Below are positions 8,151 to 16,597 of a stretch of DNA of 64,000 bases, in pieces; positions within the stretch are counted from its first letter, which is position 1; every line of letters begins with the position of its first letter. The stretch spans positions 23,629 to 87,628 of the forward strand of contig JAAYDT010000008.1 in the NCBI GenBank assembly GCA_012729145.1. Reading direction: 5' to 3'. The DNA is from Synergistaceae bacterium. Its GTDB lineage: Bacteria > Synergistota > Synergistia > Synergistales > Thermovirgaceae. The position numbers and the translations under genes are program-made. The notes beneath the pieces were generated by a model. It was given only the letters and a program-made list of their open reading frames with translations, was not told where the DNA came from and made no database searches.

Positions 8151-9519
8151 GATCCTCTCCATTCTCCGATGACAGTTCTATCCCAACTTTGATCTTGTCC
8201 ATCACCTTGAATATGAAGTAGGTCGACAGGAGGAAGGAGACGAAGGCAGAGATCGGCTGGCACCACCAAACCCCGGAAAGACCGAAGGCCCTGGAGAGAA
8301 TAGCTGCCGCCGGAATTCGGATCGCCAGGGTCCTCATTACCTGGGCGATCATTCCGTAAACTGGGTAACCGCTTCCCTGGAAGACACCCCAGAAAGAGAT
8401 GTCCGCTGCTGCAAAAAGATAGGCCGTCGCCGAAGCCCTGATGGATGAGACGGCCATTCCCATAACCTGAGGCGAAGGTCTGAAGAGGGCAAGCACAAGA
8501 TGGGGCCACATGTAGACCATGGCCCCGATAACGCCGATCATGACCGCCGAGGAGAGAAGGACCACTCTCAACGCTCCGCGGACCCTGGGATAATCGCCTT
8601 TCCCGATGTTGTAGCCGATGAAGGGAATAAGAGCAGAGTTGAAGCCGAATACGGGGAGAAATACGAACATCTCTACCCTGTTGCCCAGCATGAAGGCACC
8701 TATGGCTGCAGGGCCATAGCCTGCGAGGATCCTGTTCAGCATTGCACCTCCGACGGCCATGCTGCCCTGGGATATTGCCACTGGAAGACCGATCCTGCCT
8801 ATGCTGATCCATCTGCCAGGGTGGTCGGGTCTCCAGGTTACGGCCGGAATGATCGCACTCCGTTCTTTGAGCCTCGACCACAGGTACAGGCATGAGGCCA
8901 GCCGGCCGATGAAGGTGGCTAGCGACGCACCGGCTATCCCCCATCCGAAGGTGAATATCAGAAGGGGGTCAAGCAGGACGTTGATCCCGTTGCCGAGGAT
9001 CATGCTCTTCATGGGGGTCACCGTATCCCCCTGGCTCCTGAAGATGGAGTCGGCAACCAGGGAGAAGGACATCAGCGGGGTTGCAAGGACCATCCAGAAA
9101 GCATAACGGTGGCTTTCGACGAGGACGTCTCCGGAACCGCCAAGGAGGGAGAAAAAGGCGTTTGAAGATCGACGGAAAAGCAGGGGCATCACCAGTGTCG
9201 AAAGGACCAGGACAAGGACAAGAGCTGCGTCGGCATAGTCCCGGGCTTCACCTTGCTTCCCCTTGCCCAGGGAGTTGCTCATCCTGGTGGTGGCCCCCAC
9301 GGCCATGCCGTTCACCAGGGCGAAGACAACGAAGACAAGGGGAAAGGAAAGTGACATGGCGGCCAGAGAGGACTCCCCCAGCCATGATACGAAGACCGTA
9401 TCGACCAGGTGGAACATGGTATGGAAGAGCATGGAGAACATCGAAGGCAAGGCAAGCTGCCAGAGTGTTCCGGCGACGCTCCCGGCGCCCATGTCCAGGT
9501 TCCTCTTGAGGATGGCCAT
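8134..9519 (-). CDS. MATE family multidrug/sodium antiporter
   Basis: The 461-residue protein has the two-bundle, 12-helix layout of MATE efflux pumps. It begins with a short cytoplasmic segment followed by LWQLALPSMFSMLFHTMFHLVDTVFVSWLG, a characteristic family N-terminus, and carries the internal repeat near MSLSFP and GNGINVLLDPLLIF. MATE pumps export cationic drugs or metabolites with Na+ or H+. A promoter with 17-bp spacing lies upstream (9549-9577). Its 3' end runs into repeat sequence, and no clear terminator was seen. Substrate unknown. Confidence 0.92.
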   Translation of the reverse strand: MAILKRNLDMGAGSVAGTLWQLALPSMFSMLFHTMFHLVDTVFVSWLGESSLAAMSLSFPLVFVVFALVNGMAVGATTRMSNSLGKGKQGEARDYADAALVLVLVLSTLVMPLLFRRSSNAFFSLLGGSGDVLVESHRYAFWMVLATPLMSFSLVADSIFRSQGDTVTPMKSMILGNGINVLLDPLLIFTFGWGIAGASLATFIGRLASCLYLWSRLKERSAIIPAVTWRPDHPGRWISIGRIGLPVAISQGSMAVGGAMLNRILAGYGPAAIGAFMLGNRVEMFVFLPVFGFNSALIPFIGYNIGKGDYPRVRGALRVVLLSSAVMIGVIGAMVYMWPHLVLALFRPSPQVMGMAVSSIRASATAYLFAAADISFWGVFQGSGYPVYGMIAQVMRTLAIRIPAAAILSRAFGLSGVWWCQPISAFVSFLLSTYFIFKVMDKIKVGIELSSENGEDQKRKQ

Positions 9520-9548
9520 TGATCCCTCCGCAGTGGAAGACTCAGAGC

Positions 9549-9577
9549 ATTGTATGTAAAAAAGGCGCCGGGGGCAA
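9549..9577 (-). promoter_or_regulatory. Promoter of the MATE gene
   Basis: Minus-strand TTGCCC (9572-9577) and TACAAT (9549-9554) are spaced by 17 bp, about 30 bp before the ATG. Confidence 0.55.
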
Positions 9578-9600
9578 ATGTTTTCGTGTTCGTGGAAGTT

Positions 9601-10542
9601 TCATCGGGTCCATGTGACCAGGCGTTTTACCTCATCGATGGCGATCTCTGAAAGGGACGCAAGTTCCCGGAAACCCCAATTCCCATGTCCCGAGAGAAGG
9701 GACCGGTAACTTAAAGGGACAGACCATGGACCCGACCGCGCCCGATGAACAAGCGAAAGGGCCAGGGCGTAAGAGCGTGCCAACTCACCCAGGGCAGGGT
9801 GGTGAGGTCCGGCCACGACGCCTTCGCCAAGGGAGGCCGTCTCCTGGAGGCCGACACGGAGGAGTTCGAAACCTGACTCCCGGGCTTTGCGGATCATTCT
9901 TCCGGCCCAGCGGGCACTTTCATCTATCCCGGGAGGTGTGTAACTTCCGGAGAGGAAGAGCTCCTCCAGCGGGGTGCCCCTGAGTACCAGGCAAGGGTAT
10001 ATCCTCAACTGCATGGGTCTGTCTCCCTTTATTTCAGCGAGAACCCTTATGTCCTCCAGCGATGATGACGGGTCCTGACCCGGAAGGCCTGTCATGAGCT
10101 GCACTCCAGGAACGAGCCAGGTACTGTCGGTTACCAGGGAGACCCTCTCCACGGCCGTGGCTCCGGTGTAACCCCTGTTGCACAGGTTCAGCACCTTGTC
10201 CTCGAGGGAGGAGATTCCCAGCTCCAGAAATCTCACCGGGAACCGTGAAAGAAAGTCGAGGATCCCCGGATCGACGCAAAGAGGGTGGGTGGAGATCCTT
10301 ATCCGGCTGGAAGCGGGAGCCTGTGCCGCAACTTCCAGGTATTCCTCCTGACGGTCCATGGGCTGACATGTGAAGCTGCCGCCGAAAAAGCACGTCTCCA
10401 GGGGTTCGACGGCCCCCTGAAGGGCCCTTCTGATCTCACCCGGAGCGGGTTGAACGCCATGGCCGGTGATGGTCCTCTGGTCGCAGTATACGCACCTGTT
10501 AGGGCAGTCCTTCATGGGAAGAAAGAAGGGAATGCGCCTCAC
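9601..10542 (-). CDS. Radical SAM protein, Elp3-like without acetyltransferase domain
   Basis: The protein carries the radical SAM cluster motif C-PNR-C-VY-C at about residues 13-20, followed by TCFFGGSFTCQP and an Elp3-like second half (LRIYPCLVLRGTPLEELF). It lacks the GNAT domain of full Elp3. This family is common in clostridia and Synergistota and is often annotated only as radical SAM. The GTG at 10542 is preferred as start: it overlaps the TGA of the upstream peptidase gene as GTGA and follows GAAGGGG. A GTG 21 bp earlier is also open. It is the third gene of an XRE-ImmA-radical SAM operon. The reaction is unknown; tRNA or metabolite modification is a guess from fold. Confidence 0.85.
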   Translation of the reverse strand: MRRIPFFLPMKDCPNRCVYCDQRTITGHGVQPAPGEIRRALQGAVEPLETCFFGGSFTCQPMDRQEEYLEVAAQAPASSRIRISTHPLCVDPGILDFLSRFPVRFLELGISSLEDKVLNLCNRGYTGATAVERVSLVTDSTWLVPGVQLMTGLPGQDPSSSLEDIRVLAEIKGDRPMQLRIYPCLVLRGTPLEELFLSGSYTPPGIDESARWAGRMIRKARESGFELLRVGLQETASLGEGVVAGPHHPALGELARSYALALSLVHRARSGPWSVPLSYRSLLSGHGNWGFRELASLSEIAIDEVKRLVTWTR

Positions 10543-10967
10543 CAGGAGACCCCTTCGGTCCACTCGTCGAACACAGCGGCCCAGGCGAACATGTCCGCCT
10601 GATATTCGAAACTGGTCATAGGGGTGGCCGTCCCCGACCAGAAGGCTTCGCCTCTCGTATGATGAACCAGATGGTATATCTCGTGGAAGGCGGCGAAGCG
10701 CTTCCAGATCTCAGGGAGGAGGCTGTTAAGATAGATCCGTGCCCTTTGACCTCTGGCCACATGCAGACCCCAGATAGATATCGGCAACGGCAGAGTTACG
10801 ATCTCGACAGACCTTCCGCATGCCTCTTCCGCTTTAGCCAGAAGGTCGAGATCGTCAAGTCCCTTCCAGTGAGAGGCCTCTTCGAAGGCCCAATCCGGGA
10901 TCCTCTCAGGTGGGGATGGCCACTCGAACCCGTCAGTGCATGTGTCTCCCAGGGCAGTTTCAGCCAT
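10539..10967 (-). CDS. ImmA/IrrE-type zinc peptidase
   Basis: The 142-residue protein contains HEIYH, a HExxH zinc motif, in FAAFHEIYHLVHHTRGE, and a following acidic residue in FEYQADMFAW, the pattern of ImmA/IrrE metallopeptidases. Relatives cleave a partner helix-turn-helix repressor. Its ATG at 10967 overlaps the stop of an XRE regulator gene by 8 bp, so the repressor is a likely partner or substrate. The frame continues upstream, but those codons lie inside the XRE gene. Together they resemble an ImmR-ImmA switch, here not inside a mobile element but followed by a radical SAM gene. Confidence 0.82.
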   Translation of the reverse strand: MAETALGDTCTDGFEWPSPPERIPDWAFEEASHWKGLDDLDLLAKAEEACGRSVEIVTLPLPISIWGLHVARGQRARIYLNSLLPEIWKRFAAFHEIYHLVHHTRGEAFWSGTATPMTSFEYQADMFAWAAVFDEWTEGVSW

Positions 10968-11316
10968 CTTCCCTGTCCCAGTCGGAGAGAGCCGCCTCAA
11001 TGAGCTTCTGGACAAGCTGCACCTCACCCCTGGAAAGCTTCCTGCTCCGGTACCAGATCTCCACCGGTTCCCGGCCGTTAAGCACCTCTTCCAGCATGAG
11101 CCTTCCCGTGCTGTCCCGGTAGGGATCCTGTACCAGGTCGACCACGTCCACGTCGAGGGCCTCGGCCAGGCGTTTCAGAAGCTTCATTGAAGGCAGTCTC
11201 CTGTTGCTCTCCAGGGACTGGATGTATATGCGGCTCACATCCACTATTTCGGAAAGTTTCTTCTGGGTTAGTCCCTTCGATCTGCGAAGGGTCTTGATCC
11301 TTAGTCCCAGGCTCAT
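10960..11316 (-). CDS. XRE family transcriptional regulator
   Basis: The first 60 residues form a Cro/C1-type helix-turn-helix (LRIKTLRRSKGLTQKKLSEI, then VSRIYIQSLESNRRLPS), followed by a roughly 55-residue tail that may mediate dimerisation or contact with the ImmA-like protease. It is the first gene of a three-gene minus-strand operon with overlapping coding ends. The SD ACGGAGGT precedes the ATG. A -10 box TATAAT lies 32 bp upstream of the start, inside an imperfect palindrome, which suggests autorepression. Confidence 0.88.
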   Translation of the reverse strand: MSLGLRIKTLRRSKGLTQKKLSEIVDVSRIYIQSLESNRRLPSMKLLKRLAEALDVDVVDLVQDPYRDSTGRLMLEEVLNGREPVEIWYRSRKLSRGEVQLVQKLIEAALSDWDREDG

Positions 11317-11347
11317 GGCCCATACCTCCGTTCATTATGTTACATAT

Positions 11348-11376
11348 ATTATACCTGTAGTATTAAATGTTTACCA
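11348..11376 (-). promoter_or_regulatory. Promoter of the XRE-ImmA-radical SAM operon
   Basis: A consensus -10 TATAAT (11348-11353, minus strand) has a weak -35 TGGTAA (11371-11376) at 17 bp. Plus-strand bases 11348-11366 contain TTATAC and GTATTA arms around CTGTA, an imperfect inverted repeat covering the -10 that could be the XRE operator. Confidence 0.45.
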
Positions 11377-12241
11377 CGTCGGGGAAGAGAGTATCACAGT
11401 CGTGAAGGAAGAGGGTGCATGTCAGAAGGTCAGCCGCCCCTCCCGGGCTGATCCTGTGTAGGCTGAAGAACTCGTCCATCTCACTTATCGATCCCAGGGC
11501 TCCGGTGTCGTAGGGGATTTCATGGGCCAGAAGGTTCTCCACCAGGGGGAGGTAGTCGGCTTTCCAGAAAGGATAACCTTTCCTGGCTACGATGTTGGTG
11601 TCCTCCCCGTGCTTCATGAGGCTGAAGAGTGCGTAAAGAGCGCTGTCATGCCTGGTTACTCCCCTGGCCAGGGCCCTCCTGAAGGGAGGGATGCCGTGTT
11701 CCAGGACGGTAGGGAAACCTCTCTCGGCCTCACCCCTGATACCTGTCATACCGTGTTCCAGATATATTCTCTCACCGCTGGTCAGTGGTCTCGCAGGGGG
11801 TTCGCTCTCAAGTGATCCCAGTTCCTTTTCGCAGCACCCGCTGACAGCCGCGGCGGCTGCGGCGGCCACCTTTTCTGGCCGGAGACCTTCACTGAGAAAG
11901 GAACAGCGGCCCGCTCCGTAGAGGAGGAGCGACAGGGCGAAGATCAGGCCCTTGTGAGTGTTGACACCAGAAGTGGCCTCGAACATGGCCCTGTCCATCT
12001 CTATCCCGGTTCTGCGCAGGACGTTGAGTGCCTCCTCCGGGGGAACTCCTCTCAGACCCTCCAGGGCCTGTTTTTGCCAGAAGGGTGCCAGGGCTGAAGC
12101 GCTCAGGAGGAAAGTGACAAAATCCATGTCCCGATGCGAACCTGGACCAAAACGGTCGACAAGACCAGGTTTTGGGGCTATGAAAACTTCCCACAGGGTC
12201 GCAGAGACGGCAATGACACCAAGAGCGGCGTGAAGGGACAT
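11363..12241 (-). CDS. citG: Triphosphoribosyl-dephospho-CoA synthase (CitG/MdcB family)
   Basis: The 292-residue protein has the CitG family landmarks in order: APKPGLVDRFGPGSHRDMDF (about 22-41), GVNTHKGLIFALSLLL (about 91-106), GEDTN (about 210) and SPGGAADLL near the C-terminus. CitG makes the 2'-(5''-triphosphoribosyl)-3'-dephospho-CoA precursor of the prosthetic group of citrate lyase; MdcB does so for malonate decarboxylase. Neither lyase nor decarboxylase subunits are in this window, so the partner enzyme must be elsewhere or the enzyme has another use. It is divergent from the DtxR-like regulator gene. Confidence 0.88.
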   Translation of the reverse strand: MSLHAALGVIAVSATLWEVFIAPKPGLVDRFGPGSHRDMDFVTFLLSASALAPFWQKQALEGLRGVPPEEALNVLRRTGIEMDRAMFEATSGVNTHKGLIFALSLLLYGAGRCSFLSEGLRPEKVAAAAAAAVSGCCEKELGSLESEPPARPLTSGERIYLEHGMTGIRGEAERGFPTVLEHGIPPFRRALARGVTRHDSALYALFSLMKHGEDTNIVARKGYPFWKADYLPLVENLLAHEIPYDTGALGSISEMDEFFSLHRISPGGAADLLTCTLFLHDCDTLFPDVVNI

Positions 12242-12253
12242 TTTCTCTCTCCC

Positions 12254-12282
12254 TTGACTGGGTTTTGAAAAAAGCGGATACT
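12254..12282 (+). promoter_or_regulatory. Promoter of the dtxR-like-slt-ybaK operon
   Basis: TTGACT (12254-12259) and GATACT (12277-12282) are 17 bp apart. The predicted start site is near 12289, about 29 bp before the ATG of the regulator. Confidence 0.6.
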
Positions 12283-12302
12283 GAACTGGATATTAACAAA
12301 AA

Positions 12303-12316
12303 TAGGCGAGGCTAAC
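12303..12316 (+). promoter_or_regulatory. Candidate DtxR-type operator
   Basis: TAGGCGAGGCTAAC matches 12 of 14 positions of the classical DtxR box core TAGGTTAGGCTAAC. It sits between the promoter and the start codon of the DtxR-like gene, where binding would block its own transcription. The match was made by eye. Confidence 0.4.
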
Positions 12317-12317
12317 A

Positions 12318-12818
12318 ATGTCTAACCTCAGTGCAAGAAGCGAAGATTATCTTAAGGCCATATTCAAGCTCCAGGAGGAGAAGAAAGTGGTCCGGGTCAA
12401 GGACCTGGCCCAGTGCCTCGGAGTGAGATCGCCCACCGTCGTGGGAGTCATTTCCGGCCTCAAGGAAAGCGGGCTGGTCGACCAGGAGCACTACGGGTAC
12501 ATCTCCCTGACCCCTGAGGGGGACACCCTTGCAAGATCCCTTATCCAGAACGAGGATCTCCTTCGTTCCTTCTTCGAGGAGGTTCTCAGCCTGGACACCG
12601 AGGAGGCAGGACTTAACGCCTGCAACATAGAGCATTATATTACCCCGACTTGCAGGGAGCGACTGGTATCCTTCATAAAATTCCTGGAGATATGCGGGAG
12701 GGGATCCCCGAAGTGGCTCGACCATTTCAGGCACTTTGTCCTGACAGGAGAGCCACCCCCCTGCGACAGATGCGGCGAAATACTGCCAGGGGACGGAAAG
12801 AGATGCGAAAAGGACTGA
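12318..12818 (+). CDS. DtxR/MntR-family metal-dependent regulator with cysteine-rich tail
   Basis: The 166-residue protein has the winged-helix domain (about 8-70, SEDYLKAIFKL and VRVKDLAQCLGVRSPTVVGVI) and the metal-binding dimerisation domain (about 72-135) of DtxR/MntR repressors. The Cys-x-x-Glu-His cluster (ACNIEHY) matches the DtxR site, but the residue equal to the conserved first His is replaced by Glu or Asp (NEDLL). There is no SH3 domain. Instead the tail has CDRCG and a further Cys, suggesting an extra metal or redox site. It overlaps the lytic transglycosylase gene by 16 bp. Confidence 0.87.
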   Translation: MSNLSARSEDYLKAIFKLQEEKKVVRVKDLAQCLGVRSPTVVGVISGLKESGLVDQEHYGYISLTPEGDTLARSLIQNEDLLRSFFEEVLSLDTEEAGLNACNIEHYITPTCRERLVSFIKFLEICGRGSPKWLDHFRHFVLTGEPPPCDRCGEILPGDGKRCEKD

Positions 12819-14800
12819 CCCTTCTACTTATTATTACCCTTTTGCTGCCCCTTCTTGCCTTGACCCCAAGGGCAGAGGCATCGGAAATAGAGGATCTTTT
12901 CTGGTCAAGGCAGTGGTCTACCCTTGAAAGCAGGATCCTTTCACCTGGAAGCAAGGTATCTCCAAAAGAACGAGTGATCTATGCCAACTCTCTCTGGCTC
13001 CAGGGGAGATGGGCCCCTGCCCTGGAGATCTTCCTCGAGGAGAGAGACTCCCTTCCGGAAGATCTTCAACCCTTCACGGACATGCTCATTCTTCTGGGTC
13101 TCGAAAGGACAGGATCTCCAAAGAAAGCGAGGGATGTGGCCCTTTCCCTCTGGAACAAGGAGGACTGGGTACTTGCACCTTATGTAGCATATGCCCTGGG
13201 AAGGTTCTACCTGAATGATGGCCAGGCGGCAGAGGCAGGGAGATGGTTCAGGGCGATGGCAGAGAGGGCCAGGGATGCATCACTGCGCAGACAGGCCCTG
13301 GAAGCCCTTCTCAAGCTTCCCGACCCCGATCCGGGGTTTGCGTTGGCTCTTCTCGAGATCTCCCCCTTTCACAGGGGAGCCCTCTCAATGATCAGACAGG
13401 ATCCGGGACCGGAAGACACAAGTACCGCTTTCCCCCTGGGGTATGCTGCTTTTTTCTCCGGCGACTTCCAGGGAGCCCTGGCCCACCTCGAACGAGTCCC
13501 CCTCGAAGATCCAAGATCAGAGAGGGCTGCCTTCTTCAGGGCAAGAACCCTTTCGAACCTCGGAAAGGGCGACGAGGCCCTGCAGCTCTGGAAGGAACTG
13601 GCCCTGAAGGCTTCAAGGTACTCGCAGACCTCGATCGAGTCCATTTCCAGGATGGCCCAGGAAAAGGGAGGAAAAGCTACTGAAGTGCTGATGGAGATCG
13701 CCGGTACAGGAACTGGCGATCCTGCCGCCTCGGCACTGGCCGAACTAGCAAACCTCTTCGCCAGGATAGGGGAAGAGGACAAGGCTTCGCGATTCGAGGA
13801 GATACTCCTGGAGAAGCATGCCTCGAGCCGCTTCACCGCGGCAGCCCTGTGGGAGAAGGGGTGGTCTGCCTGGAAGAGGGGGGATATCAGGGCTGCCGAT
13901 GCAGCCTGGACCAGGGCCCTTGATGCAGGAAACGACCGAAGGCAGGAATCCCGTCTTTTGTACTGGACTGCAAAGGCGAACGAGAGGCTGGGTGATTCAA
14001 GGACCGCAACATATCTCCTTGAGAGGCTCCGGAAGAGTTACCCGACGGATTACTACACGTTCCTTGCCTTTCCCTCCGGCCCTGGAAGAGTGCAGAATAT
14101 CGTCCCCGACCAACTGGCCGGCGGAGGCGGCAAACTGGCCGAATGGGGGTTCGTCATCTATGCGAGAATGCAGCTCTCTTCATCGGATGACCCCGCATCC
14201 AGGTTCACCTCTGCCAGGCTTGCACTTTGGCTGGGTGACGCCAGGAGCGCGCTTTTGGATTCCATCCCCCTGGTCCCGCTGCTGGCCCGGTATGATAACA
14301 TACCCCTCCCCCTTCTAGAGACTCTCTATCCACGGGCCAGGGAGAGAGAGGTGATGGCGGCCTCCTTGAGGTTCGGCATTGATCCGGTGGACATTTGGGC
14401 TATCATGCGCCGTGAGAGCGCCTTCGACGAAGAGGCTGTCAGCAGCGCTGGTGCCATGGGGCTGATGCAACTGATGCCCCCCACGGCGAGAGAGAACGCA
14501 ATGATGCTCGGGGAGAAGGAGGGCGATTACTTCGATCCCGCAAAGAACATCCTGTTGGGGGCATATCACTTCTCGAGGCTGATGAAGATGTTTGACCGGA
14601 TAGAATTCGCCGTGGCAGCTTACAACGCGGGCCAGGGTGCTGTTGGAAGATGGCTCCCCCCAAAGAGGTCTGTCGATGAGTGGGTCGAGGATATACCTTA
14701 CGGCGAGACAAGGGAGTTCGTTCGACAGGTCATGGCGAACAGATATATCTACAGGATCACCTACCCGGAGATGGGGCAGAAGGGAGATCAGCAGGAATGA
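12803..14800 (+). CDS. Soluble lytic transglycosylase (Slt-type)
   Basis: This 665-residue exported murein hydrolase begins with a signal peptide (MRKGLTLLLIITLLLPLLAL, cleavage near ASEIE). A long alpha-superhelical region with TPR-like repeats (about 30-510) leads to a C-terminal SLT domain (about 515-650). The catalytic glutamate is E538 in MRRESAFD, followed by GAMGLMQLMPPTA and VAAYNAGQGAV, the standard SLT motifs. It would cleave peptidoglycan in the periplasm, releasing anhydro-muropeptides. The ATG at 12803 lies inside the end of the regulator gene, after GGACGGAAAGAG. The longer open frame upstream is not coding. Confidence 0.93.
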   Translation: MRKGLTLLLIITLLLPLLALTPRAEASEIEDLFWSRQWSTLESRILSPGSKVSPKERVIYANSLWLQGRWAPALEIFLEERDSLPEDLQPFTDMLILLGLERTGSPKKARDVALSLWNKEDWVLAPYVAYALGRFYLNDGQAAEAGRWFRAMAERARDASLRRQALEALLKLPDPDPGFALALLEISPFHRGALSMIRQDPGPEDTSTAFPLGYAAFFSGDFQGALAHLERVPLEDPRSERAAFFRARTLSNLGKGDEALQLWKELALKASRYSQTSIESISRMAQEKGGKATEVLMEIAGTGTGDPAASALAELANLFARIGEEDKASRFEEILLEKHASSRFTAAALWEKGWSAWKRGDIRAADAAWTRALDAGNDRRQESRLLYWTAKANERLGDSRTATYLLERLRKSYPTDYYTFLAFPSGPGRVQNIVPDQLAGGGGKLAEWGFVIYARMQLSSSDDPASRFTSARLALWLGDARSALLDSIPLVPLLARYDNIPLPLLETLYPRAREREVMAASLRFGIDPVDIWAIMRRESAFDEEAVSSAGAMGLMQLMPPTARENAMMLGEKEGDYFDPAKNILLGAYHFSRLMKMFDRIEFAVAAYNAGQGAVGRWLPPKRSVDEWVEDIPYGETREFVRQVMANRYIYRITYPEMGQKGDQQE

Positions 14801-15303
14801 AAGAACGGACGCCACTCCCGGAGCAGATCGCCGTGGATCCCGTAGAAAAGGTCAGGGCTTTCCTCGAAGAAGCAGGCTATGAAGGGGAGATCCATTTCAG
14901 CGAGGAGACGATAAGGACCGTTGACGATGCCTCCAGAAGCGTGGGAGCTCCCCCGGAGGAGATCCTGAAGACCATTGTCCTTTTGGCCGACGGAAGACCT
15001 GTCATTGCACTGATGTCGGGGCCTAACAGGATCGACCTGAAAAAGGTCAAAGCCCTCCTGGATGCCAGGAAGGTCTCCATGGCAAGGCCGGAGTGGGTCC
15101 TGGAGTATTCCGGGTTCGAAGTGGGCGGGGTGCCCCCGGTTGGTTTTCCCTCCAGGCCCTGTGCCGTGATCGACAGGGACCTTTTCCGGTTCGAGGTAGT
15201 ATGGGCGGCGGCAGGAACCGATCACGCCTTCTTCCCTGTCAATCCCCGGAAGCTGGCAGGCTACACAGGTGGTGTCGAGGCGGACATTAAGAAGGAGGGC
15301 TAA
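14797..15303 (+). CDS. YbaK/ProX-type aminoacyl-tRNA deacylase
   Basis: The 168-residue protein matches the YbaK/EbsC/ProX superfamily of trans-editing domains that hydrolyse mischarged tRNAs such as Cys- or Ala-tRNA-Pro. Visible motifs are the KTIVLLADGRPVIALMSG strand-loop with an invariant lysine (about K62), ASRSVGAPPEEILKT, and GGVPPVGF. The ATG overlaps the stop of the transglycosylase gene as ATGA, so the two are co-translated. It ends 4 bp into the convergent PPC-domain gene. Confidence 0.9.
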   Translation: MKERTPLPEQIAVDPVEKVRAFLEEAGYEGEIHFSEETIRTVDDASRSVGAPPEEILKTIVLLADGRPVIALMSGPNRIDLKKVKALLDARKVSMARPEWVLEYSGFEVGGVPPVGFPSRPCAVIDRDLFRFEVVWAAAGTDHAFFPVNPRKLAGYTGGVEADIKKEG

Positions 15304-15722
15304 CGCTTCTCGGGTACTATCGCTTCCAACCAGCCGTCGAATTCCCGGTTGAGGCGGATCGACCTCAGTGGGCGTATGAAGACCTCCAGGTTGTGGAAGG
15401 TAACGACCTTCAGAACGTGTCCACCCAGCGAAGCGTGATCCATCCCGTTGAAAACGGCATGAACATGGGGGTAGAGAGCCCCCTCCCTCATGCTTACGTT
15501 GCCGCTCAGGGACGCAACCTCGAAAGTTCCTTCGAACCGCTCCCGGATGTACTCCTTCCCGGTGTACCATCCGAAAATGATCTCCCTGGCCATCCCCAAC
15601 CCCCCGACAATGATCGCCGAATCCAGGGAGTACTCCTCGCAGGCCGCTGATATTGAGCGATGCAGCTCCTCGCCTTCGCTCAGTCGAAGAAAGGCCATGT
15701 CCTCAGTTACGGAGTATCGCAA
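15300..15722 (-). CDS. PPC-domain (DUF296) protein
   Basis: The 140-residue protein is a stand-alone PPC/DUF296 domain: RYSVTEDMAFLRLSEGEELHRSI, the GGLGMAREIIFGWY strand, FEVASLSGNVS, then HVHAVF and GGHVLKVVTFHNLEVFI. In bacteria such proteins form trimers and bind ligand or metal through the conserved histidines; the plant versions carry AT-hooks for DNA binding, absent here. The function of bacterial members is not established. It converges on ybaK with a 4-bp overlap. Confidence 0.88.
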   Translation of the reverse strand: MRYSVTEDMAFLRLSEGEELHRSISAACEEYSLDSAIIVGGLGMAREIIFGWYTGKEYIRERFEGTFEVASLSGNVSMREGALYPHVHAVFNGMDHASLGGHVLKVVTFHNLEVFIRPLRSIRLNREFDGWLEAIVPEKR

Positions 15723-15840
15723 AGGGCACTCCTCCCTTCCTTTGTGACATCATTTTACCATATCATTGCGATGTTGTTCGGGGATCATGTGTTAGAATAT
15801 CGCCTGTCCTTTATCCCGTATTTTCATGGAGGAGTCCGAT

Positions 15841-16593
15841 TTGAGCTTTTTCATGCTTGTTCTTGCCACCCTGCTGGGAGGGGTTACGGGTTTCCTGAAC
15901 GTTGTCGCCGGGGGCGGATCCCTCCTTAGCCTTCCATTCCTTATCTTCCTCGGTCTTGACGCTTCTTCCGCCAATGCCACCAACCGGGTGGGAATACTCC
16001 TTCAGAATGTAGTGGCCGTGTGGCAGTTCCGGAGGGACAAGGTGCTGTCGTTGAGAGAGTCCCTCTCCCTGGGTATTCCGGCATCCATCGGTGCGGTGGG
16101 GGGGGCCCTCCTGGCTGTCCAGCTTGATGAACGCTTTATGAAGATGATCATAGCCCTCCTGATATCCTTCATGGCGGTCCTCCTTGTCGCCAGGCCGCGG
16201 ATGTGGGAGACCCATCGCAAGACTTCATGGCCCACCTGGGCCAAGTGGTGTCTCTTCATCGCCATAGGGGCTTATGGAGGTTTCATCCAGGCAGGGGTGG
16301 GTTTCCTGCTGATCTGGGCACTTGCAGGGGCCGTCGGGAAGGATCTTGTCAGGGCCAATGCCCTTAAGGTGGCGATCGTTCTCTGCTTTACGGTGGTCAG
16401 CTTCATTATCTTCTTTTCCAAGGGGCTCATCAACATGCAGTTCGGTCTTGCCCTGGCCTTGGGCAGTATGGCCGGGGGATGGATAGGGACACGCTTCTCG
16501 GTGGTGAAAGGGAACAAGTGGATAAGGTATATTCTTGTTGTAATGGTGGTTGTCAGTGCCCTGAGGATGATCTTCGGGGCCTTTGGGAGCTGA
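15841..16593 (+). CDS. TSUP (TauE/SafE) family membrane transporter
   Basis: The 250-residue protein has about eight membrane segments and the TSUP glycine motif GGVTGFLNVVAGGGSLLSLPFLIFLG, repeated in weaker form in the second half (GAYGGFIQAGVGFLLI). Members move sulfite, sulfonates or organic acids across the inner membrane. The preferred start is TTG at 15841 because GGAGGAG ends 6 nt before it. An ATG at 15826 overlaps that SD itself and has none of its own. It ends at a strong terminator shared with the convergent asparaginase gene. Confidence 0.88.
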   Translation: MSFFMLVLATLLGGVTGFLNVVAGGGSLLSLPFLIFLGLDASSANATNRVGILLQNVVAVWQFRRDKVLSLRESLSLGIPASIGAVGGALLAVQLDERFMKMIIALLISFMAVLLVARPRMWETHRKTSWPTWAKWCLFIAIGAYGGFIQAGVGFLLIWALAGAVGKDLVRANALKVAIVLCFTVVSFIIFFSKGLINMQFGLALALGSMAGGWIGTRFSVVKGNKWIRYILVVMVVVSALRMIFGAFGS

Positions 16594-16597
16594 CGGG

